A DNA stretch of 64,000 bases from Pseudoxanthomonas sp. CF125 (GTDB taxonomy: Bacteria > Pseudomonadota > Gammaproteobacteria > Xanthomonadales > Xanthomonadaceae), in contig NZ_FNLD01000003.1 in the NCBI RefSeq assembly GCF_900104085.1, positions 679,001-743,000 on the forward strand, given 5' to 3'. The notes below the pieces were generated by a model, which did no database searches, was not told the origin of the DNA, and was given only the letters and a program-made list of their open reading frames with translations. Every line of letters starts with the position of its first letter. The first letter of the stretch is position 1. The translations under genes and the position numbers were made by a program. Shown here piece by piece: positions 8,841-22,632 of this stretch.

Positions 8841-9203
8841 TTAGCCGCCACCAGACGGATTCTGAGACAAGTCGTTTCCACTAAGGGCGTAAATATAGGC
8901 CTGAACAATAGCGCCGGTTTCGAGCTTTGCCGGGACCAGCATGCGCACATAACCTTCGCCCTCGAACTGATCGAGGTGCGCCCAATGCGCGCCCAGCTCA
9001 TCGGAGGAAAAGACGAATCCCGCGACCTCGTCGCCGCCTTCATCCACCACGATGCCCGGATAGCCGATCGCCGCTCCCCAGCCTTGTTGACGCAACGCGC
9101 CTCTGACTGTCGCCGCCTCCCAGGTGCCGGGAACCTCAGCCAGCACGTGCGCATTCGGGCGGCCGGGTGCGAGCGAACCGTAGACGAAGAGCCGGTCGGT
9201 CAT
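8841..9203 (-). CDS. Gamma-glutamylcyclotransferase (AIG2-like) family protein
   Basis: A 120-residue GGCT-fold protein. The N-terminal FVYGSLAPGRPNAHVL matches the YGSLxxG substrate loop. DEVAGFVFSSDELGAHWAHLDQFEGEGYVRMLV has the conserved LDxxEG.xY segment, whose Glu is the catalytic acid/base of the family. It may release 5-oxoproline from gamma-glutamyl compounds, but the substrate cannot be assigned. The start at 9203 places the YGSL motif about seven residues in, as usual. It follows an attC-like site and may be a cassette gene. Confidence 0.85.
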   Translation of the reverse strand: MTDRLFVYGSLAPGRPNAHVLAEVPGTWEAATVRGALRQQGWGAAIGYPGIVVDEGGDEVAGFVFSSDELGAHWAHLDQFEGEGYVRMLVPAKLETGAIVQAYIYALSGNDLSQNPSGGG

Positions 9204-9214
9204 TGAATTCTCAA

Positions 9215-9280
9215 GGCAGTCAGCGTCTGAGCCGAGCCGGCCCGCCAAGCGGGTCCGGCCGGAGCGGGCTGTCAGTTACC
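9215..9280 (-). other. attC-like recombination site (degenerate)
   Basis: Read on the minus strand, this begins at the TAA stop of the 138-residue exported protein and runs through a GC-rich hairpin (GGACCCGC-TTG-GCGGGCC) to CGGCTCAGACGCTGACT, 12 bp before the GGCT-like gene. The right end recalls attC (CTCAGGCGTTAGG) with two or three changes. Confidence 0.35.
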
Positions 9281-9688
9281 ACTGATGTTCACATTCCATT
9301 CTTGGATTGGTACGTCGGTGCGCTCTACGACAAGTTCTTCGATGATTTGCTGTTCCGTGGTCAGCTGCGTCTTCCCCTGCGCAACAGGTTCTATGGCGCT
9401 GTCCGCGTCGCGCCAGGCGACAGTGACCCGCAGATCCCATTGCTCGTTGGCGGAGTTGAAGCGTGGCCTGGACAAGCGCGCCCATAGAATGCGGCCGTCC
9501 TTTATCTTGGCGCGCAAAAGCGGGATCCGGTTCTTCTCGAACAAGCCGATGAACTGCAGCTCTTTGCCGGGCTTGATCCAATAAGTCTGCTCGACGACGA
9601 AGGGACTACGTGCCGCTGGATCCTGCTGCGCCGCGGCGCTCAACGGCGTCAATGCGAGGGCAAGTATGAGGGGGGCAATAAAACGCAT
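9272..9688 (-). CDS. Exported hypothetical protein, possible cassette gene
   Basis: A 138-residue product with a signal peptide (hydrophobic residues 4-19, cleavage near SAAAQ). The mature protein has YWIKPGKELQFIGLFEKNRIPLL, then an alternating pattern ending in TDVPIQEWNVNISGN. The spacing suggests a small alpha-beta fold such as the dimeric ferredoxin-like or NIPSNAP group, but I do not recognise the family. It is bounded on both sides by attC-like sites; the upstream one has an almost intact GCGTTAG end 20 bp before its start. Confidence 0.7.
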   Translation of the reverse strand: MRFIAPLILALALTPLSAAAQQDPAARSPFVVEQTYWIKPGKELQFIGLFEKNRIPLLRAKIKDGRILWARLSRPRFNSANEQWDLRVTVAWRDADSAIEPVAQGKTQLTTEQQIIEELVVERTDVPIQEWNVNISGN

Positions 9689-9707
9689 GCGACAGAATCT
9701 CCCTGGC

Positions 9708-9786
9708 GACTAACGCCTGAATTCAGCTGAATCGGAGTGGGATGGAAGCTGGATGCAACTGTAGCCGAAGGCGCGCGCTTAGGCAC
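9708..9786 (-). other. attC-like recombination site
   Basis: The minus strand reads GTGCCTAAG at one end and TGAATTCAGGCGTTAGTC at the other, 20 bp before the 138-residue gene. TTCAGGCGTTAG equals the right end of many attC sites, and GCCTAA matches the opposite core (RYYYAAC) except the last base. It is the best preserved site of the series. Confidence 0.5.
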
Positions 9787-9895
9787 GGCTTCATGACTTG
9801 AGTGAAGACCATCGCTGACCAAGGTGAACGCCGACGCGAAAACATACCGATATGCAGCAGCGGCGAGTCGGCGGGCGGTCAACGCCGGCCGGAAA

Positions 9896-11263
9896 TCAGT
9901 TCAACCCGCCCGGCGCGTGATCGGCCAGACCCGAAACGACTCCCAGCGAGGGATCCCCGAACACCAGTCTCACATTGGGGAATGCTTCCCGCACGACCGC
10001 TTGTACATACGGCGCGCGCGACATGCCCCCGGTCAGGAAAATGCTGTCGGGGCGCGCTTCCAGCTCGCTCGCCACTTCGCGCAGCAGCCGCTCCAGCCGG
10101 CTCAGGAAATCCACGCTGGCGATCCGCAGATCCTCGCGACTGGCGGCGACCGACAACGCCGCATCGATATAGTCCAGCGCATGCCGGCTGTCGTCGTGTT
10201 CGCTGAGCCGGATCTTCATGGACTCTACCGCGCGATACAAACGGGTGGTGCCGCCGTCGTGCTGCAAGGTCCGCAGCCGCGCGTTGTAAGGCGCGGGCAC
10301 TTCGCTGAAATCGCGTTTGTGGAAGGCGCGCTGGCGCGGCATGTCCTGGACCATGGCCGCATCCACGAAATGATGCGCAGGCACGCGGGTATCGCCGCGT
10401 CCGAACAGCGGCATGAAGTGGGCCATGCTCAGGGCCAGGTCCACGTCGGTGCCGCCATTGGGCAGGCCCCAGGCGCGATGGATCACCGGCGCCTGGCTGC
10501 CGCCGACCTGCGCATGGGCGATATCGGTGGTGCCGCCGCCGACATCCACCACCAGCGTGGAATGCCGGGTATCGCTGCCGGCGTGGTAATGCAGCGCGGC
10601 GGCGGCGGGTTCTTCCAGGAAGTCCACCGCCTCGAAACCGGCGATCTGCGCGGCTTCGGCCAGGATATCCAGCGCCTGCTCGCCGCCTGCAGGACCCAGC
10701 GAACTGCGGAAGCGCACCGGCCGCCCGATCGTGGCCAGGCGCACCTCGGTGCCCAGCTGCCCGCCGGCGGTCAGGCGAATGTGTTCAAGAATCTGCGCGG
10801 CGATGCCGGTGATGGTCTTCCGCGCGCGTGGCAGCAGGTCGTAGCCCAGCATCGATTTGGGCGACTGCACAAGGTGGCCGCTGCCTTCTTCCAGATAACG
10901 GTCGATGGCGTCCTCGCCGAACACCGCATCGTCCAGATCCGCCGCCGCGTCCTCGGCTTCCTGCCTTTGCGTCTCCAGCCATTGCCTGCGCACGATCTGC
11001 ACGGCATCGCGGTGCAGCTGCGCATCGCTGCGCGGAATCACGCCGCTACGGGTCTGCTCGACCTTGGCCGCCCGCACCAGCGCCGCGACTTCGCCTTCCA
11101 GCGCGGTGGTCAGACGGAAATCGGCGGGGTCCGGCAGGGCGGTGGGAAAGAACACCGCGGTACGGAACTGCGGCAGTCCGCCGAAGCGGATGTGCTCCAG
11201 CCGCCCGCCGATGCGCGCAGCCGCAGCCGAGTAGCTGGTGCCGAAGTCGATGCCGATTCTCAT
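9896..11263 (-). CDS. Hsp70-family ATPase (YegD-like)
   Basis: A 455-residue actin/Hsp70-fold ATPase. The phosphate-1 loop is GIDFGTSYS (residues 4-12), phosphate-2 is VVDVGGGTTDIAHA, and the adenosine motif is FLTGGMSRAPYV near the C-terminus. It is far shorter than DnaK (~640) and ends after the nucleotide-binding domain, as in YegD, so it lacks the standard substrate-binding domain. A chaperone role is inferred only from the fold. I chose the ATG at 11263 because GIDFGT must be close to the N-terminus. It sits among cassette-like genes but is larger than most, so it may be resident. Confidence 0.88.
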   Translation of the reverse strand: MRIGIDFGTSYSAAAARIGGRLEHIRFGGLPQFRTAVFFPTALPDPADFRLTTALEGEVAALVRAAKVEQTRSGVIPRSDAQLHRDAVQIVRRQWLETQRQEAEDAAADLDDAVFGEDAIDRYLEEGSGHLVQSPKSMLGYDLLPRARKTITGIAAQILEHIRLTAGGQLGTEVRLATIGRPVRFRSSLGPAGGEQALDILAEAAQIAGFEAVDFLEEPAAAALHYHAGSDTRHSTLVVDVGGGTTDIAHAQVGGSQAPVIHRAWGLPNGGTDVDLALSMAHFMPLFGRGDTRVPAHHFVDAAMVQDMPRQRAFHKRDFSEVPAPYNARLRTLQHDGGTTRLYRAVESMKIRLSEHDDSRHALDYIDAALSVAASREDLRIASVDFLSRLERLLREVASELEARPDSIFLTGGMSRAPYVQAVVREAFPNVRLVFGDPSLGVVSGLADHAPGGLN

Positions 11264-11364
11264 GGGGGATGGGGGCTTGCGCGCGGGGGCCGGCGATTCT
11301 ACGTGGTACGGACGTGCGCGTCGCGAGGAGATCGCAATCCAGGCATGAGCTTGGCCAAAGTCAG

Positions 11365-11431
11365 ACATCAACGCCCGAATCGGGCCGGCCCAATTCGCGG
11401 GGTCGGCTTGAAAGAATTCTGGACCTCAGTT
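11365..11431 (-). other. attC-like recombination site
   Basis: On the minus strand the site starts at the stop of the VOC remnant and contains GAATTCTTTCAAGCCGA, an internal stem, and CGGCCCGATTCGGGCGTTGATG. Both halves look like attC (TTCAAGCCG and TTCAGGCGTTAGG) with a few substitutions. It lies ~100 bp before the Hsp70-like gene. Confidence 0.5.
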
Positions 11432-11551
11432 CTGGGGAAGCAGCTGCGGATTCCACAAGACTTCCCACAAATGCTGGTCGGGATCCTGGAAGTATCCTGC
11501 GGAACCGCCCCAGGACGTGTCATGGGCGGGCCTGGCGATCACGGCACCGGC
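11426..11551 (-). pseudogene. Remnant of a VOC/glyoxalase-family gene, C-terminal part only
   Basis: The minus strand here encodes AGAVIARPAHDTSW, then GGSAGYFQDPDQHLWEVLWNP and a stop. That is a textbook C-terminal end of a VOC (glyoxalase/bleomycin-resistance fold) protein, with the DPDxHxWE metal-ligand segment. There is no N-terminal half. The fragment is in the same frame as the membrane protein upstream, separated from it only by a TAG codon at 11552-11554. I infer that a deletion joined two cassettes and removed the start of the VOC gene together with an attC site. Confidence 0.75.
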
Positions 11552-11944
11552 CTAAATGCCTTTGGCATCGGCGTAGGCGATCCAGGTGCCGCAGATCACA
11601 ACAAAATAGACCAGGCCAGCCACGGAAATTATCTGCGACCGCCGTAAATGCGGGTGAAGCTTGCCGACGTTTGCGGCGTACACCAGCAGACCGACCTTTC
11701 CGATGCTGCGGCCGTCAGCAGCGGCCTGCCCGGCAATCAGCATGAAGTGATGCATGGCGAATACGAAAGGAAACAGAACAATGGCCTGGATGGCTGCGAC
11801 CACCCACGCCACCGGAAACCCGAACGGTTCACGGCCGAAAGCTTTGGCAAGCACGGGCTGCACGTCCGGCGAGAATACGGTGCCGATGATCACGACGTAG
11901 ATCACTGCCGGAAGCGCATAGCTCATTCTGCTTTTATGAGGCAT
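11552..11944 (-). CDS. Small membrane protein, unknown function
   Basis: A 130-residue protein with about four hydrophobic segments (residues ~8-25, 45-65, 83-92 weak, 105-125). It is probably an inner-membrane protein. Between helices there are charged stretches such as NVGKLHPHLRRSQ. No family is recognised. It lies between an attC-like site (upstream) and a VOC fragment that continues in frame after its TAG stop, so its own C-terminus may have been altered by a deletion. A second ATG at 11926 is an alternative start. Confidence 0.6.
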   Translation of the reverse strand: MPHKSRMSYALPAVIYVVIIGTVFSPDVQPVLAKAFGREPFGFPVAWVVAAIQAIVLFPFVFAMHHFMLIAGQAAADGRSIGKVGLLVYAANVGKLHPHLRRSQIISVAGLVYFVVICGTWIAYADAKGI

Positions 11945-11963
11945 CGGTGATGATCCGTTTGGC

Positions 11964-12023
11964 GCATGCCGTCCAGGTTAAGCCGGTCAGCGAAGCGGCT
12001 CCGGTGCGAATGAATTCTCAGGT
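11964..12023 (-). other. attC-like recombination site
   Basis: On the minus strand the DUF4272 stop codon is part of CCTGAGAATTCATTCG. This is followed by GAGCCGCTTCGCTGACC (the central hairpin typical of attC) and CGGCTTAACCTGGACGGC. The layout GAATTCATTC, then CCGCTTCG, then CGGCTTAA matches Xanthomonas-type attC closely, but the outer GTT core is lost. Confidence 0.55.
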
Positions 12024-12776
12024 ATCCGTAGAGATATCATCCCACTCCTGCCCCATGTAGCCGATGAGCCAGTTAAGCGCATAGTGCCGCTCCATGGTTA
12101 CGCCGGGCTCCAAGCCAGCAGGTGCCGGCTTGCCATTGATCCGCGCATCCACCACGGCCCAGTGATACCGATAGATCAGATCGGCTTGCTCCGCCACCTC
12201 TTCGGTGGATCGCAGCTTGGCGTCCGCGATGAATTGCTCGGCGGATCGCTGCTGCATGATCTTGACGGCGCGGGGTACGTCGCAGATCGCCGTTGGTTTC
12301 GACAGATCTTCCACATAGCCCAGCGCCCACAATAGCGTCCATGCCGTCTCATAGCGCCACGAAAACTGGACACGGTCATGATCGGAAGGCGAGGCCTGAC
12401 TGATGAAGGCGGCCTCCTCGGGGCTGAAGTGCTCTTTCAACCGATAATCTTGGACGAGCTTGTCGACCGATGCTTGGTCCAGCCCTTCGCCTTTCACCGC
12501 CACGACGAGGAGCGCCATGGCTCGCCACGCCACTTCGTCCCTGGTGCGGCGTTTCATTTCGCCAACGTCTTCGATGGCAGGAAGCGATTCATTCACCGGT
12601 ACGCCTTCCAATGCGAGACGCGCATCGGAGCGATCTTTCCGCTTGAGAGCATCGGCAGTAGCGCTGGTTTCTATGGACTTGATCCGTTCTTTCCGTTCTT
12701 GAAGATCGGGCGTGTCTTGCGCGCACGTGCTGGTCGATAGGGCGGCAAAAACGACCAACAGGAAACGATATCGCAT
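12018..12776 (-). CDS. DUF4272 domain protein, exported
   Basis: A 252-residue protein. It begins with a lipoprotein-like signal sequence (MRYRFLLVVFAAL then STSTCAQ, with a possible lipid-modified Cys). The body has the DUF4272 pattern: RRTRDEVAWRAMALLVVAVKGEG, then FSWRYETAWTLLWALGYVEDL, and a C-terminal LIYRYHWAVVDARINGKPAPAGLEPGV then ERHYALNWL. The family is widespread but has no assigned role. The start at 12776 is fixed by the signal peptide and lies 4 bp from an attC-like site. The stop codon is embedded in another such site, consistent with a cassette gene. Confidence 0.8.
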   Translation of the reverse strand: MRYRFLLVVFAALSTSTCAQDTPDLQERKERIKSIETSATADALKRKDRSDARLALEGVPVNESLPAIEDVGEMKRRTRDEVAWRAMALLVVAVKGEGLDQASVDKLVQDYRLKEHFSPEEAAFISQASPSDHDRVQFSWRYETAWTLLWALGYVEDLSKPTAICDVPRAVKIMQQRSAEQFIADAKLRSTEEVAEQADLIYRYHWAVVDARINGKPAPAGLEPGVTMERHYALNWLIGYMGQEWDDISTDT

Positions 12777-12780
12777 AGGA

Positions 12781-12846
12781 GATACCTGGTGCTTGGACCA
12801 ACCCGCGCCGCTTGGGTGTGGATTCGGTTGGAATGAATTGTCAGGC
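12781..12846 (-). other. attC-like recombination site
   Basis: The minus strand reads GCCTGACAATTCATTCC from the GNAT stop codon, then AACCGA, an internal imperfect stem, and GGGTTGGTCCAAGCACCAGG, 4 bp before DUF4272. The first half matches attC almost exactly; the GTTAGGC core has become ACCAGGT. Confidence 0.5.
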
Positions 12847-13329
12847 TTGCCTTTCGAAGCGCTGCTCATTGACTTGTTTTCCCCACTGGTTGCCGGCTTG
12901 CTGGTGAACCAAGCGAAAGCCGTGCCTTTCATAGAGATGCCTGGCGGTCTCCAGGCCCTCGAACGTCCAAAGGTAAACGCGACGAAAGCCTTGCGCAATG
13001 CAATGCTCCATGGCGTGGTCCATCAGTCTGCTTCCGATTCCTGTCCCGCGCGTTTCCTCGGACGCGATGAACCAACGGAGGTGCGCACCTTCCTCTTCGG
13101 CATGGGATCCGTCTATGGCGATGGACCCCTGTATTTTGCTTCCTTCCACGGCCAGCCAGATTCCATCGCGTCCGGCCTGGTACTGCTCGAAGAAAGCGAC
13201 CAACCCGCCAGCAACCTTCGCTTCGAAGTGGAGGCCAAACCCGGCAAGGCGGCTGTAGTAGTCGGCGTGGAGTTCGGTAATGCGCCCGATGCAGCCGGGC
13301 ACATAGCCCTGTTGTACGGTGAGTGCCAT
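12841..13329 (-). CDS. GNAT-family N-acetyltransferase
   Basis: A 162-residue single GNAT domain. The acetyl-CoA binding motif A is ETRGTGIGSRLMDHAM (RxxGxG/A core), preceded by AHLRWFIAS on the beta-4 strand and followed by VYLWTFEGLETARHLYERHGFRLV, the motif B segment. The substrate cannot be predicted. It would act in the cytosol. It is flanked by attC-like sites on both sides (12781-12846 and 13344-13406), and GNAT genes are among the most frequent integron cassette contents. Confidence 0.9.
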   Translation of the reverse strand: MALTVQQGYVPGCIGRITELHADYYSRLAGFGLHFEAKVAGGLVAFFEQYQAGRDGIWLAVEGSKIQGSIAIDGSHAEEEGAHLRWFIASEETRGTGIGSRLMDHAMEHCIAQGFRRVYLWTFEGLETARHLYERHGFRLVHQQAGNQWGKQVNEQRFERQA

Positions 13330-13343
13330 TGACGCGCCTTTGC

Positions 13344-13406
13344 GAACCTAATACCTGGACCAAGCCGAGTCGAGAAAGTGGGTTCGATTTGAATGAGTTT
13401 CCAGAC
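13344..13406 (-). other. attC-like recombination site
   Basis: The minus strand has GTCTGGAAACTCATTCAAAT at one end and CTCGGCTTGGTCCAGGTATTAGG at the other, 15 bp before the GNAT start codon. TATTAGGT is one change from the GTTRRRY core. It starts 69 bp after the stop of the 363-residue orphan. Confidence 0.5.
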
Positions 13407-13474
13407 TTTACCTCATGCTGGCCCCAGCGGATCGAAGCACCGTAGCCCGCTGCTGGTCCACGCACGCCCGGCCT

Positions 13475-14566
13475 TCAAGAAAATGGAAGCGCTGCATTCT
13501 TGGGAACCAAGATGCTGCACCAATTGATTGCACTTGGGCTATACGCAATCAAGTCCGTGCCATTGAACAGCACATCAACCTTCTTCTCATCCAGGCCAGA
13601 TAGATTCTGCTTCGCCGTCAATGAAAGTTCAGCGAATGGCTCTCCGTTATCAAGGCCGCAAAGAACAATTCCATTTCCTTTTGGGGGTCTTATCGTACAG
13701 TACCGATTGCAGTGACTGACCTGCAATGCGCCATGCGGCAAGGACGCTACCGACTCGGCCTCGAATCGGCTGACTGACGGTGATTTTTCCTGCTCTTTGC
13801 CGGAAATAGAACCGACCCACGTTTTACTTGCAGGATCCTGCTTCATGCCATACCGGACGATGTAGTTGGCGTCACCTCTTGCAAGGGTCGCCTTTGTCGA
13901 CTCACCCCCTATCGTGCTGGCAATTATCTGGTCCCCGATGAGTGTCAATCCACGGAGGTTCAAGAAACTCACAAGCGGAGGAAGGTTTCCGCCCATTGCA
14001 TCCAGAACTATGCGGTCTTCCAGCTCGCAGAGAGGAGAGTTCCAGAAGAAGTCCTGTCCATCGAACTCAAGAATGGTGAAATACCGCCCTGCTCGTACAA
14101 AACCAGAATCAGAGAGTTTCACCAAAAATTGACTGCCGGACAGTTGGTGAACAGAAAGGATGGCCGGCATCCGTCGAAACTTGCCGTCGTTTTCTATGAT
14201 CTTTGGATCATCCCGCAATATCTCCCAATTGCGGACTCGATACGTTTTCTTGCGGTCAGAACGCCAATCGGGCCAGTGGTGGCAAAGATGGGAATCGAAG
14301 ATCGCCACGCCGGTTGTCCAGCGAAACCATGGGTAGCTGTAAGTCGGATGCTTCAACTCGGCGACGAGGGGAGCGTCGATTATTCTTCCGCTTCGATCAA
14401 GCGTGTATATGGCCGGCGAATACGGATCCGCCGTGAGCTGACCGATCACGGCAAGTCTCTCGCTGTCGAAGTGCTCGATCCGCATCGTGCTGATCAGTCC
14501 ATTGTCCAGTGAGATCGTCTTTACTATCTCTGTTCTTAGAGTGATGCGGCTGGTCACGGTATCCAT
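13475..14566 (-). CDS. Orphan protein of unknown function, possible cassette gene
   Basis: A 363-residue protein with no family I recognise. It has no signal peptide or membrane segment. It is rich in short beta-strand-like stretches separated by turns (for example YTLDRSGRIIDAP, FTILEFDGQDFFW, LTLIGDQIIAST, GIVLCGLDNGEP), compatible with a beta-propeller or beta-sandwich. Codon use is clearly more AT-rich than in its neighbours, a sign of recent acquisition. Its ATG overlaps the TAA of a short upstream frame (TAATG), so translation may be coupled. An attC-like site follows it. Confidence 0.65.
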   Translation of the reverse strand: MDTVTSRITLRTEIVKTISLDNGLISTMRIEHFDSERLAVIGQLTADPYSPAIYTLDRSGRIIDAPLVAELKHPTYSYPWFRWTTGVAIFDSHLCHHWPDWRSDRKKTYRVRNWEILRDDPKIIENDGKFRRMPAILSVHQLSGSQFLVKLSDSGFVRAGRYFTILEFDGQDFFWNSPLCELEDRIVLDAMGGNLPPLVSFLNLRGLTLIGDQIIASTIGGESTKATLARGDANYIVRYGMKQDPASKTWVGSISGKEQEKSPSVSRFEAESVASLPHGALQVSHCNRYCTIRPPKGNGIVLCGLDNGEPFAELSLTAKQNLSGLDEKKVDVLFNGTDLIAYSPSAINWCSILVPKNAALPFS

Positions 14567-14652
14567 TAGGCAGCTCCGTCCGCGAACGACTCATCCGCGA
14601 GTGAGTGATCAAGAACCGCCAGTCCAGAAGTTGGAATTTGGAGAATGTGCAT
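14566..14652 (-). CDS. Possible 28-residue leader ORF coupled to the orphan gene
   Basis: A short frame starting ATG at 14652 and ending in a TAA that shares one base with the ATG of the 363-residue gene. The peptide has a hydrophobic first half and an acidic second half (DHSLADESFADGAA). No homology is recognised. It might be a leader or the remains of a longer gene. Coding is supported only by the overlap. Confidence 0.25.
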   Translation of the reverse strand: MHILQIPTSGLAVLDHSLADESFADGAA

Positions 14653-14666
14653 GGTGAATTCTTGGA

Positions 14667-14738
14667 AGACGCTGCGCTCTACCCGGGTTGCGCGGCCGCG
14701 CTCTACTCGGGCTACGTCACTTGGATGAACCGTCAGGC
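14667..14738 (-). other. Possible attC-like left end fused to a GTAGCCCGG-type repeat
   Basis: From the DUF2798 stop the minus strand reads GCCTGACGGTTCATCCAAG, close to the GCCTGACAATTCATTC ends of the other sites. It is followed by GTAGCCCGAGTAGAGCGC and CCCGGGTAGAGCGCAGCG, a degenerate interspersed repeat. No convincing right end is seen. Confidence 0.3.
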
Positions 14739-15002
14739 TGCTCGCACGAGTGCCGCTGTAGCCTTGCGCACCACAGGCAACACTAACAGCAGCACGGGAA
14801 ATGCGATAAGCCACGACACCCCCCAAGCGCCGAGCCACTTGGATGTGAACTGAGGTGACATGCCAATGCCTTTGAAGGTGCTGATAAGGGACACGATGCA
14901 TGTCATGAGGATAGACAGCATCAAAGGCATGACCAACGAGCCGTAGCGCGCGGGAAGCTTGGGAATACCGAAGACGATGGTGGATTTGTTTGAAGCGTTC
15001 AT
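14733..15002 (-). CDS. DUF2798 membrane protein
   Basis: An 89-residue protein that fits the DUF2798 family: KLPARYGSLVMPLMLSILMTCIVSLISTFKGIG, then WLGAWGVSWLIAFPVLLLVLPVVRKATAALV. It has two membrane segments. Function is unknown. I chose the ATG at 15002, just before the conserved LPARY block; a longer reading adds eight residues. A possible attC-like end follows the stop. Confidence 0.85.
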   Translation of the reverse strand: MNASNKSTIVFGIPKLPARYGSLVMPLMLSILMTCIVSLISTFKGIGMSPQFTSKWLGAWGVSWLIAFPVLLLVLPVVRKATAALVRAA

Positions 15003-15229
15003 GAGCGATCTCCTAGATCCGGTCAAGCAAAGGCGCCTTTCGCCCGCGAACAGGCAAACAGCCCCGGCAATGCCGGAGATGAGGGGCGCGTTGGTTGACG
15101 TGAACGCTTACGGCCGACCGCGAGAACCACGATGACGGAGGGCATGTTAGAAACTGCGGCGCGTCTTGGCAAGAGCAGCCTAACCCCCGGCTATCAGAAT
15201 TTTCATGCAATCCTGCTCGCGCTTTCGTT

Positions 15230-16285
15230 TCAATCCGTAACCCGATGCGCCTTCTTCGAAAGCACCGTCATCTGCGGTTTCTCATTCCCTTCCTTGTCCG
15301 GCTGCACGTTGAACGGATAGTCCGGCTTCCACCACGCGCCGCCGGCCCAGTAGGTCCAGCCCAGCCACACATCGGCGTTGGTTTCGATGTGCTCCAGCAT
15401 CGACTCCAGCGCAGCCATGCAGACCGGGTCGCTGCCGGCGGCGAACTCGCCAAGGAAACCCTGCTTGTGGTGCTCGCGTAGCCAGGCAGTGAAACCCTGC
15501 AGCTTCTGCACACCGATCTGCTCGCTCTGGCATTGGCCGGAAGTACCCGAATAATCCGCGTCCAGATACTGATGCGCCTCGAACGCAATGCGATTGGCCG
15601 AATCGGTGATCGCCAGCAGCGCCTCGCCATTGGACGTGCCTCCGTACCAGGCGCCGTTCCAGCTGTGCGCGCCGCTGTACGCGGTGCCCGGCACCAGTAC
15701 CAGATTATTCGCGCCGGCAGCGCGGATGGCGTTCAAGCCGGCCTGCGCGGCATCGGCCCAGCTCTTGGCGTCGATGCCGTTGGGCTCGTTCATCAGGCCG
15801 AAGATCACCGAGTCGTCGCCTTTGAATTCGGCGGCCAGCTTGCTCCAGAAATCCGCGAAGACCGCGACCGGAGTTTCCGCCGTGCCGATCCGGCTGCCGT
15901 AATACTTGGCGTAGTTGTGCACGTCCAGCACCACGCGCAGATTCTGCGCCTTGGCCCGCTTCACCGCGGTCTGCAGATAGGACAGCTGCTGGCTGTCCAG
16001 CGCGCCGTTGGCCTGCGGCTGCAGCCGTTCCCACAAGAACGGCAGACGGATCACATTCATGCCCTTGGAAGCGTAGTAGGCGTAGTCCGACTCGCTGGGG
16101 TAGGTGTAGTCCTTGTAGAGCACGCCGGGTTTTCTCGACGAATTGAATTCGGCGCCGGCCAGATTGACGCCGGCGTATTCCAACACACGTGTGGTTTGCG
16201 CCGAAGCCGGACTCAGGTTGGCCGACAGCAGGAGCAGGCAAGCGACGATGGCGATCCGGCAATGAGGAAGAGCATGCAAGCGCAT
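15230..16285 (-). CDS. Secreted GH5 endoglucanase/cellulase
   Basis: A 351-residue secreted glycoside hydrolase of family 5. Signal peptide residues 1-29 (cleavage after PASA). Key residues: DVHNYAKYYG (121-130), acid/base Glu167 in GLMNEPNG, EAHQYLDADYSGT (236-248) and nucleophile Glu280 in LGEFAAG. The aromatic WLGWTYWAGGAWW segment near the end lines the glucan cleft. It resembles the catalytic domain of Xanthomonas EngXCA but has no cellulose-binding module or linker. It should cleave beta-1,4-glucan outside the cell. It has its own 5' region, separated from gltD by 75 bp. Confidence 0.92.
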   Translation of the reverse strand: MRLHALPHCRIAIVACLLLLSANLSPASAQTTRVLEYAGVNLAGAEFNSSRKPGVLYKDYTYPSESDYAYYASKGMNVIRLPFLWERLQPQANGALDSQQLSYLQTAVKRAKAQNLRVVLDVHNYAKYYGSRIGTAETPVAVFADFWSKLAAEFKGDDSVIFGLMNEPNGIDAKSWADAAQAGLNAIRAAGANNLVLVPGTAYSGAHSWNGAWYGGTSNGEALLAITDSANRIAFEAHQYLDADYSGTSGQCQSEQIGVQKLQGFTAWLREHHKQGFLGEFAAGSDPVCMAALESMLEHIETNADVWLGWTYWAGGAWWKPDYPFNVQPDKEGNEKPQMTVLSKKAHRVTD

Positions 16286-16360
16286 GATCGATTTCTCCGT
16301 TCACGACGCAACGACCTTAGCATCGTGGACTACGACGGGCAGTGGAGCCCGTCGCAAAGT

Positions 16361-22514
<6,154 letters not shown>

Positions 22515-22632
22515 CGTATTTCTCAACCGGATTAAGGCTGCCGGCGCGTGCCGATCAGCGAAGTGACGGCGACACCGCACCCTGCGCAAGCGGCGCTACT
22601 GAATGTCTCCGGAAACTCGACTAGAACATAGA

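Larger units (their letters stand above)
8841..15002 (-). mobile_element. Degenerate integron cassette array without integrase (CALIN-like)
   Basis: Short, unrelated, mostly promoterless-looking genes on one strand are separated by 60-80 bp imperfect palindromes. Their ends resemble attC sites: a GCCTGACAATTCATTC-like end at the stop codon, and a CGGCTT...GCGTTAG-like end before the next gene. The contents fit integron cassettes: GGCT/AIG2, DUF4272, GNAT, DUF2798, VOC, membrane and orphan proteins. The core sites are mutated, so the array looks old. No tyrosine integrase (intI) is in the window. The Hsp70-like gene inside may be resident. This is inference from by-eye similarity. Confidence 0.45.

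Noticed and set aside
15003-15229. Possible further attC site upstream of DUF2798
   Set aside because: GGGTTAGGC and TTTCTAACATG are present, but their spacing and order do not make one convincing site.
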